From an uncultured Collinsella sp. (GTDB lineage Bacteria > Actinomycetota > Coriobacteriia > Coriobacteriales > Coriobacteriaceae), in the NCBI GenBank assembly GCA_900551555.1, contig URWC01000054.1:1-10847 (forward strand): a DNA stretch of 10,847 nucleotides, given 5' to 3'. This document shows, one piece after another, positions 6,671-10,847 of this stretch. The number at the start of each line of letters is the position of its first letter. Position 1 is the stretch's first letter. The translations under genes were made by a program, and so were the position numbers. The notes beneath the pieces were generated by a model. That model made no database searches and was not told the DNA's origin. It saw only the letters and a program-made list of their open reading frames with translations.

Positions 6671-8755
6671 CTAGATACAGAATCCGGGGATCACACAGGT
6701 TCGTTTGTTTGGCTTGTCCGCAGGCGTTGCGTACGTAAAGGCGTCGCCGTCGTGGCCCACACGGTTTATGTAGAGCGTGCCTTCGGTCTCCGATGAGTCG
6801 GGGCTCACCGTGCGCTCCCACCAGCAGGTGTCCTTGCCCTTCCACTGGCGAACCAGCATCTCGTTCGTGGTATACGGACTTACCTTGAGCTCGCGGAAGA
6901 GCTGATACTCCTTGCCCTCGCCGTTGTAGATGTCTGCCAGGTAGTGATAGTCCTCGGCAAACGAATCGGACGGTTGCGTACCGCACAGCTCGACCATGGC
7001 GGGCAGCCAAAGGGTTGCGGGCAACTCGCTCAGGCACGATGCGCTGTTGGCGGCGCCCACATTGTTCGAGACCTTCTTGACCCCTTTAATGAGTGCGCGC
7101 AACTCGTTGGGCAGCAGCTTAAGGCCGTCGCCGTTGAGCCATTTCCGCAGCTCGCAATCTGCCCAGCCGGCGCTCGGCGGTTCAGCTGCAGCGTTGCGCT
7201 CGGCAATACCCGCGTCGAACATAAACGTCAGCCCGGCCTTGCCCGTACCGTCCAGAAGCTCATCGTGACGGATGCCCACAAGCTGCGCGCCGACCTCCAG
7301 CCCGTTGGTGAGCGTGACACGCTTGGTGCACGGATAGGGGATATGCCCATCAGCGTCGAGCAGGTGGTAACGCTTGGCAATCTCGCGTGCCTCGCTACGG
7401 GTCTCGGCGGCCTTAATCTTGAGCGAAATCTCCTGCAGCTGATTCCAGGTGTAGTCGTCAAGTGAACCGCGGATGCCGTCAAGGTAGTCGGGGATGCCAA
7501 AGCCATGGGTTGCCGCCCCGATAACGCTGAGCCCCGCAACGGCTGCGATAGCGCCGCCGATAATAAAGCGGCGGCGGGTCATGGCATCGTGGCGGGCCTG
7601 ATTCAGGATCTCTCGTGCGCGCTCGCCGGCGACGTCGACCTTAAGGTGCGTGCCAGAATCGATATCAATCGCGGCCTCGTCTCCTGTGCCTTCGCGGCCC
7701 TCGGATTCGGCATCGGTGAGGTATGCCGAGAGCACCTCGAGCATCTGCTGCTCGGTGGGACGATCGCACTGCTCGACTGAGAGACCCTTCATGATGATTT
7801 GGACGAGCGCTTCATCGCCCTCGCAGCGCGGCTCGAGCGGTGCCGGCTTGGTCTTGGTCTTTACGAGATAGAACGAGCCGGTTGCAGCGGCGTCCGTCGA
7901 CTCAAAGTCAAACGGTTTGCGACCGCTGTAGAGCTGGTACAGAATGCTCGAAAGCGCATAGACGTCGATTGCCGGCGAACGGCGAAGGGCCGCGATGCCT
8001 TCGATATCCTGCGTGAGCATCTCGGGCGCGGCGTATGCGGGCGTGGCAAAGCGCCAGATGTCGGCGCGTCGGGTGATCGTGTCGTCGCCGAGAGCCATGG
8101 TCGCGGAGCCCATGTCGATGAGGCAGGGGTCAAAGGAACAATCAGCAATCTGCTGCTCGAGCGTTCGGCTGGTGGTGCGGAACATGATATTGGCAGGCGA
8201 CAGGTCGCGATGGATGACCGGATTCACGAGGCCTTGGGTCATCAAGAGCGCACGAAGCACGGCGTTTCCGACGGCGGCGACCATCTGGGTGGTCAGCCCG
8301 CCCGAGGCGTCGTGCGGAAGCAGGGGCAGCGCCTGCTTGAGCGAGGTGCCCTCGACCCACTCCATGAGGATGAGCGGGTCATCCTCGCACGATCCGTAGC
8401 CGTAGACGCGCGGAAATCCGCGCAGGTGCGAGACGGTACACAGATGACGGTACTCCTCGAACAACGCGGCGGTGTTGGCCAGGTGCGCTGCCGATTGCTC
8501 GGCGGAGCGGTCGGGGGCTTGGCCGGAAAGGATGGCGTTGTCCTTGAGTAGCTTGACGGCAAAGACCTCGCCGCTCGTGTTGGTCGCGCGCAGCACGTGC
8601 CCGATGTTGCCGTTGTTGCGGTGGGCCGTTTGGAGAATAAGCGTCATAAACCGACGCTTGGCGTCGTCCTCGGCGCTGGGGTCGACCGCCACGGCGGTAT
8701 CGAACGTGTCAAGACGGATGAGTTTGTCGCCATAGGCGCTATCGGTAGTATCCAT
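6671..8755 (-). CDS. Transmembrane Ser/Thr protein kinase with DUF6273-like domain
   Basis: This 694-residue protein has a cytoplasmic Hanks-type kinase domain (about 45-345), an acidic linker, one membrane helix (about 397-416) and a C-terminal domain (about 475-694), presumably outside the cell. Visible kinase residues are a degenerate Gly-loop GNIGHV (49-54), Lys68 (AVK), Glu101, HRDLSPAN (Asp184, Asn189), DMG (Asp214) and APE (243-245). The usual catalytic-loop Lys is Ser186 and DFG is DMG; similar HRDxSPxN forms are known in bacterial kinases. Residues around 530-565 (WADCELRKWLNGDGLKLLP) resemble DUF6273, and no PASTA repeats are seen. The membrane segment follows TRRRFIIGG, a Tat-like motif. 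The start at ATG 8755 has AAAGGA upstream; an ATG 29 codons earlier lies beyond a palindrome and lacks support. The gene follows an FHA gene in the same direction. Confidence 0.92.
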   Translation of the reverse strand: MDTTDSAYGDKLIRLDTFDTAVAVDPSAEDDAKRRFMTLILQTAHRNNGNIGHVLRATNTSGEVFAVKLLKDNAILSGQAPDRSAEQSAAHLANTAALFEEYRHLCTVSHLRGFPRVYGYGSCEDDPLILMEWVEGTSLKQALPLLPHDASGGLTTQMVAAVGNAVLRALLMTQGLVNPVIHRDLSPANIMFRTTSRTLEQQIADCSFDPCLIDMGSATMALGDDTITRRADIWRFATPAYAAPEMLTQDIEGIAALRRSPAIDVYALSSILYQLYSGRKPFDFESTDAAATGSFYLVKTKTKPAPLEPRCEGDEALVQIIMKGLSVEQCDRPTEQQMLEVLSAYLTDAESEGREGTGDEAAIDIDSGTHLKVDVAGERAREILNQARHDAMTRRRFIIGGAIAAVAGLSVIGAATHGFGIPDYLDGIRGSLDDYTWNQLQEISLKIKAAETRSEAREIAKRYHLLDADGHIPYPCTKRVTLTNGLEVGAQLVGIRHDELLDGTGKAGLTFMFDAGIAERNAAAEPPSAGWADCELRKWLNGDGLKLLPNELRALIKGVKKVSNNVGAANSASCLSELPATLWLPAMVELCGTQPSDSFAEDYHYLADIYNGEGKEYQLFRELKVSPYTTNEMLVRQWKGKDTCWWERTVSPDSSETEGTLYINRVGHDGDAFTYATPADKPNKRTCVIPGFCI

Positions 8756-8787
8756 GGCGTTCCTTTGTCTGGCATGGGTTGCCGCGC

Positions 8788-8848
8788 GTATACGTGAGCA
8801 GTGCGGATATCGGTAAAGTACCATGATAGCCGCACTGCCCACGTATAC
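8788..8848. repeat. 61-bp near-perfect palindrome upstream of the kinase gene
   Basis: The arms GTATACGTGAGCAGTGCGG (8788-8806) and CCGCACTGCCCACGTATAC (8830-8848) pair at 18 of 19 positions. The 23-base centre also pairs: TATC/GATA (8808-8811, 8825-8828) and GGTA/TACC (8812-8815, 8819-8822), with a two-base bulge. The whole element can therefore extrude as one long cruciform or RNA hairpin. It lies 32 bases upstream of the kinase start, between the FHA and kinase genes. It could be an operator, an mRNA structure limiting kinase translation, or a dispersed repeat. It is unrelated in sequence to the 59-bp family. Confidence 0.85.
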
Positions 8849-8887
8849 TGCTGAGTATTGTCGTTTACGACGCAGAAGGTAGAAGAC

Positions 8888-8911
8888 GAAAGACGGACGC
8901 GGCCGTCTTTC
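8888..8911 (-). terminator. Putative terminator of the FHA gene
   Basis: GAAAGACGG and CCGTCTTTC form a perfect 9-bp stem with a 6-base loop, beginning 15 bases past the FHA stop on the minus strand. The sequence after it is T/C-rich (GTCTTCTACCTTC) rather than a clean T-run. Partial readthrough into the kinase gene is plausible. Confidence 0.55.
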
Positions 8912-8925
8912 GATCGCCGTCCGCG

Positions 8926-9888
8926 CTAGTCCACAATGACGAGAAATGTCGTGTAGAGACCCAGATGGATCCTGTCGCTGTTGGCTATTTCCACCGGGGG
9001 ATAGATCTTGCCAGGCTCGCGTTGGTCGCGCGGCGGCTCAATCACAATATCGCCGTCGCCTGCACCCGATTCGAGTACCGTGCCGTTGGTCGATCCAAGG
9101 CCCTGGGCGTACCAGTGCTCACCCTCAAGCCAAATGCGAAGATGCTCGCGCGATGCGTCGGCGCCCACATCGGTGATGCTGGGCGAGGTTTTGGGCAAAG
9201 AACCAATCACGGTGCCGCGCGGATCGCGTGTGAGGGGATGGATTTGCATGTCAACGCTGTTTCCGGCGTGCGTCCTAAGCAAGCCGAGGTTGGGAGCGAC
9301 GGCGCGCGGTTGATCCAAGCTGCTCAAAAAACTACGACCGACGGTGGTCTCGGTGGTGCCAAAATGCCCGCCCGTCTTGCTGTCGCAAAAGCGCTCGACG
9401 GTGGCCACGCCCTGAACGGGATCGGCGAGCGCCCCCGTTGCCACAAAGAGCATAAGGTAAAGCGTGCTTTTCTCGCGCATGGCATTGCCGTCAAAGTTGT
9501 CGATGCGATTGAGGGCATTTGCATATAGGCGGCTGTCCAGCTTGTAGCTGGCGAGAGCCGACATCATTTCGTTGGCGGCCGGACCGCGATAGTGCTCAGC
9601 GATTGCCCGATAGGCGGACTCGCCGCCGCCGAGCTTGCTGCAGATTGCCGATGAAAGGTTGAGCGTGGTGACGGTAAAGTCGCTGTAGATGGAGGGCGCG
9701 CACTGGTCAGGCTTGCGATGGACGATGTAACGGGTGAGATACGAGCGGTTGGAAGAGCATTTCTCGAGCAGGGTACTGCCGAGATAAGAGTTTCCATTGA
9801 TGAGCATTCGGGCGATCTCGAGATGTTTAAGACCGCCGAACGAGCGAATATCGTTATAGAGGACCGAGCAAGGCGTCTCTGCTGCCAC
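8926..9888 (-). CDS. FHA-domain protein
   Basis: This 320-residue soluble protein ends in a forkhead-associated domain (about 215-318), which in this family binds phosphothreonine peptides. Visible FHA motifs are RGTVIGSL (224-231), the SREH signature (246-249) and GSTNGT (265-270), so the phosphopeptide pocket looks intact. The N-terminal 200 residues are mostly helical and I do not recognise them; they include several Cys and a Tyr-rich stretch. The start is taken as GTG 9888, because a perfect AAAGGAGG lies five bases upstream; an ATG ten codons earlier would place that sequence inside the gene. The Ser/Thr kinase gene follows 170 bases downstream in the same direction, so this protein is a plausible substrate or adaptor for that kinase. 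No PP2C phosphatase gene is in view. Confidence 0.92.
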   Translation of the reverse strand: MAAETPCSVLYNDIRSFGGLKHLEIARMLINGNSYLGSTLLEKCSSNRSYLTRYIVHRKPDQCAPSIYSDFTVTTLNLSSAICSKLGGGESAYRAIAEHYRGPAANEMMSALASYKLDSRLYANALNRIDNFDGNAMREKSTLYLMLFVATGALADPVQGVATVERFCDSKTGGHFGTTETTVGRSFLSSLDQPRAVAPNLGLLRTHAGNSVDMQIHPLTRDPRGTVIGSLPKTSPSITDVGADASREHLRIWLEGEHWYAQGLGSTNGTVLESGAGDGDIVIEPPRDQREPGKIYPPVEIANSDRIHLGLYTTFLVIVD

Positions 9889-9995
9889 GGATACCTCCTT
9901 TGATTGCTTCCTAGCCAATATGGCGATAGGAATTAATGGCCCCCGGTGGGCGACGTATTAAATGGCTGCGCAATATATAGCGTAACCAAAGCAAC

Positions 9996-10001
9996 ATTAT
10001 A
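9996..10001 (-). promoter_or_regulatory. Predicted -10 of the FHA (and kinase) promoter
   Basis: A perfect TATAAT on the minus strand lies about 108 bases upstream of the FHA start codon. The -35 is poor: CTGCAA at 10023-10018 with a 16-base spacer is the best match. The leader would be about 100 bases of A/T-rich sequence. Confidence 0.45.
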
Positions 10002-10066
10002 GGCCACATGTTCGAAATTGCAGGAAGACTGAGAGATTTGGTTTGGACTGGACGGAAATCCCCCTC

Positions 10067-10126
10067 TGTCTTGATCTATAACAATTAGGACCCGGTTTTG
10101 TCCCGCAGCTGTTACAGATTGAGACA
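10067..10126. repeat. 60-bp interrupted palindrome, family copy 5
   Basis: The arms TGTCTTGATCTATAAC (10067-10082) and GTTACAGATTGAGACA (10111-10126) match the family, with two changes in the left arm. The 28-base loop starts AATTAGGACCC and holds a GGAC/GTCC mini-stem. The element sits in the divergent gap between the FHA promoter and the helicase promoter, 65 bp from each -10. Confidence 0.9.
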
Positions 10127-10191
10127 ATCAGCCGGGCCCACCTCGTCCACCTCGTCATCTGTGGTTTACGTGGGGGCATGCGAAGCACGGG

Positions 10192-10197
10192 TATACT
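10192..10197 (+). promoter_or_regulatory. Predicted -10 of the DEAD-box helicase promoter
   Basis: TATACT matches the -10 consensus at five of six positions, followed by a purine-rich start region. No good -35 lies at normal spacing; TTTACG (10165-10170) is 21 bases upstream, which is too far. If used, transcription would start near 10204 and leave a leader of about 190 bases. Confidence 0.4.
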
Positions 10198-10203
10198 AAC
10201 CGG

Positions 10204-10396
10204 CGGCGAATCTGCTCCATCGCTTAGAGCTGCTGCGTCTGGACGGCGCGTGATAGAGCTGCCAAAGCGATCGCCAGCGTGCTGAGCAACGTCCTCTCTG
10301 TGCGCACCCGTTTTTGTATGTATTAGCGCACTACCAAGCACGCCCGTGCGGCCGCATGCCGTGCCCATAACGCGTGCAGATAAGGAACAACGACAT
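10204..10396 (+). other. Long GC-rich leader before the helicase gene
   Basis: This 190-base stretch has no convincing open frame. It contains ATCGCTT (10219-10225) able to pair with AAGCGAT (10265-10271), several GC-rich short palindromes (GCGATCGC, GTGCGCAC) and one T5 run near 10312. I do not recognise an RNA family. A long structured leader would fit a helicase gene under cold or autogenous control, but that is inference only. Confidence 0.3.
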
Positions 10397-10847
10397 ATGC
10401 GTAATTCTGTATCCGACGTCACGGACGCCGAGATTCTGGACGAGACCCGCGAGGCCATGACCCAGGCTGCCTTCGATGCCGCCGACGAGGCAAATGCTGC
10501 CCAGGCCGTCGAGTCCGCTACCGAGAGCCTGCCCGCCTTTGACGAGCTGGGGCTTTCCGACGAGATGCTTCGTGCTATCGAGAACCTGGGCTACACGGCG
10601 CCAACGCCTGTTCAGGCCGGCTCCATCCCTGTGGTGCTCGAGGGCCGTGACCTGCTTGCCGCCGCTCAGACCGGCACCGGCAAGACGGCTGCCTTTTTGC
10701 TGCCGACCATGAACAATCTGGAGCACATCGCTCCTCCCAAACCCGTGCGCGAGCGCGGCGGCCGCAACCGCCGTCGCGGTGTTAAAAAGCCCGAGGGCAA
10801 CGGCCGTGGCCCCGTGATGCTCGTCATCACCCCCACGCGCGAGCTTG
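10397..10847 (+). CDS. DEAD-box RNA helicase, N-terminal part (cut by window end)
   Basis: The open frame runs from ATG 10397 to the window edge (150 codons) and continues beyond it. An acidic 47-residue N-terminal extension precedes the Q motif (Phe48 and GYTAPTPVQ ending at Gln73). Motif I is AQTGTGKT (90-97) and motif Ia is PTREL (146-150), so this is the first RecA-like domain of an ATP-dependent RNA helicase of the RhlE/CsdA type. Between motifs I and Ia there is an Arg/Gly/Lys-rich insertion (about 112-137) that most family members lack. The AAGGA upstream (10382-10386) supports this start. Such helicases act in ribosome assembly and RNA decay, often at low temperature. The gene is divergent from the FHA/kinase pair. 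Confidence 0.93.
   Translation, partial: MRNSVSDVTDAEILDETREAMTQAAFDAADEANAAQAVESATESLPAFDELGLSDEMLRAIENLGYTAPTPVQAGSIPVVLEGRDLLAAAQTGTGKTAAFLLPTMNNLEHIAPPKPVRERGGRNRRRGVKKPEGNGRGPVMLVITPTREL

Noticed and set aside
7799..8551. 250-codon plus-strand open frame inside the kinase gene
   Set aside because: It is the reverse complement of the conserved kinase domain and has no start signal.
8756..8842. Kinase start 29 codons upstream
   Set aside because: That ATG is next to the 61-bp palindrome with no Shine-Dalgarno sequence, and the extra residues look non-coding; ATG 8755 has AAAGGA.
9889..9918. FHA start at the upstream ATG 9918
   Set aside because: It would place the near-perfect AAAGGAGG within the coding sequence; GTG 9888 is correctly spaced from it.

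Overview
The window is GC-rich, densely coding bacterial DNA. The gene content fits a gut Coriobacteriia such as Collinsella: a CsoR-type copper operon, a Ser/Thr kinase with a DUF6273-like C-terminal domain, an FHA protein, an imidazolonepropionase-like amidohydrolase and a DEAD-box helicase. The genus is an inference from gene style and repeat style, because no marker gene such as rRNA is present.

Layout. Positions 201-908 (+) encode an unrecognised 235-residue protein. Positions 1151-2521 (+) encode a metal-dependent amidohydrolase, followed by a 25-bp palindrome and a bidirectional terminator shared with a convergent gene for a membrane-anchored zinc-ribbon protein (2614-3087, -). A copper-homeostasis operon then reads leftwards: copA (6257 to 3929), copZ (3776-3555) and csoR (3506-3234). 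Its promoter at 6305-6335 carries a G/C-tract palindrome of CsoR-operator type inside the spacer. The copA frame is broken near 5278-5286, and family comparison suggests an 11-base deletion between short direct repeats. A putative signalling pair, also leftwards, follows: an FHA-domain protein (9888-8926) and a transmembrane Ser/Thr kinase (8755-6671). The window closes with the 5' part of a DEAD-box RNA helicase gene (from 10397, +), which is cut by the window edge.

The most striking feature is not a gene. Five copies of one 59-60 bp interrupted palindrome (arms about TGTCTCRATCTGTAACA / TGTTACAGATYGAGACA, loop starting about AWCTAGA) lie in three different intergenic regions. Three of them form a tandem array with an 80-81 bp period between the kinase and copA genes. 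Several other, unrelated palindromic elements occupy most of the remaining gaps: 2525-2549, 3138-3228, 3839-3938 and 8788-8848. The 59-bp family is the best candidate here for an undescribed system, either a mobile or REP-like palindrome family or a binding site for an unknown dimeric protein.

How the genes work together. CsoR should derepress the cop operon when it binds Cu(I), CopZ should carry Cu(I), and CopA should export it; in this sequence the exporter appears broken. The FHA protein is a plausible phosphothreonine-binding partner or substrate of the adjacent kinase.
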